Shown here in pieces: positions 5,705-5,721 of a DNA stretch of 5,721 bases (position 1 is its first letter; every line of letters starts with the position of its first letter). The position numbers were made by a program, and so were the translations under genes. Under the pieces are notes generated by a model, which had not been told where the DNA came from, did not search any database, and worked only from the letters and a program-made list of their open reading frames with translations. The stretch comes from Bacillota bacterium (GTDB lineage Bacteria; Bacillota_A; Clostridia; Clostridiales; Clostridiaceae): contig JAJXYA010000406.1 in assembly GCA_021780795.1 (NCBI GenBank), positions 1 to 5,721 of the forward strand. The letters are read 5' to 3'.

Positions 5705-5721
5705 ATGAGTAATAAAAATAT
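5705..5721 (+). CDS. Start of a truncated gene, probably LexA-regulated
   Basis: GGAGGT at 5694-5699 lies 5 bases before ATG 5705, and the frame begins MSNKN before the window ends. The strong RBS, the upstream promoter elements and the SOS box at 5602-5615 make a real gene likely. Five codons do not allow a product to be named. The SOS box suggests DNA repair, mutagenesis, recombination, prophage or cell-division control, but this is inference from context only. Confidence 0.6.

Noticed and set aside
1..5721. CRISPR arrays, tRNA/rRNA genes, riboswitches, insertion sequences or attachment sites
   Set aside because: No regularly spaced repeats, cloverleaf or rRNA-like sequence, transposase coding, terminal inverted repeats or recognisable aptamer could be seen by reading either strand.

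Overview
The window is strongly AT-rich, with Clostridium-like codon use (many AAA, ATA, TTA and GAA codons), strong AGGAGG-type ribosome binding sites, a short Gram-positive lipoprotein signal and a Bacillus/Clostridium-type LexA box. It most likely comes from a low-GC Firmicute, probably a Clostridium chromosome. This is inferred from composition and motifs, not from a search.

Layout: (1) Positions 1-579, minus strand: the N-terminal two thirds of a LysR-type regulator, cut by the window edge. (2) Positions 580-733: a divergent control region with three ATAG/CTAT half-sites that form two overlapping inverted repeats, one of them a T-N11-A LysR box. (3) Positions 734-5119, plus strand: a tightly packed four-gene operon. 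It encodes an ATP-binding protein (MOI/FbpC/PotA type with a TOBE-like tail), a solute-binding lipoprotein (FbpA/AfuA/PhnS type), a fused double-domain permease (FbpB/PhnU2 type), and a calcineurin-like phosphoesterase whose start overlaps the permease by 38 bases. (4) Positions 5124-5456: an unrecognised reading frame of about 110 codons, interrupted by two in-frame TAA codons, so probably a decayed gene. (5) Positions 5528-5586: a long hairpin with a T-rich tail, the likely operon terminator. (6) Positions 5602-5721: a perfect SOS (LexA) box, promoter-like elements and a strong RBS leading into a gene of which only five codons are visible.

Reading of the system: the three transporter genes make a complete one-substrate ABC importer, with SBP, a single fused permease and a homodimeric ATPase. 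Its architecture is that of ferric iron, 2-aminoethylphosphonate or phosphosugar uptake systems. The divergent LysR regulator probably senses the substrate or a metabolite of it. The translationally linked phosphoesterase suggests that the cargo is a phosphate ester or phosphorus compound processed in the cytoplasm, but this is inference. The SOS-controlled gene downstream is a separate transcription unit. Nothing here is clearly a wholly new system. The least ordinary items are the phosphoesterase-coupled importer, the SOS box ahead of the truncated gene, and the broken gene between them.
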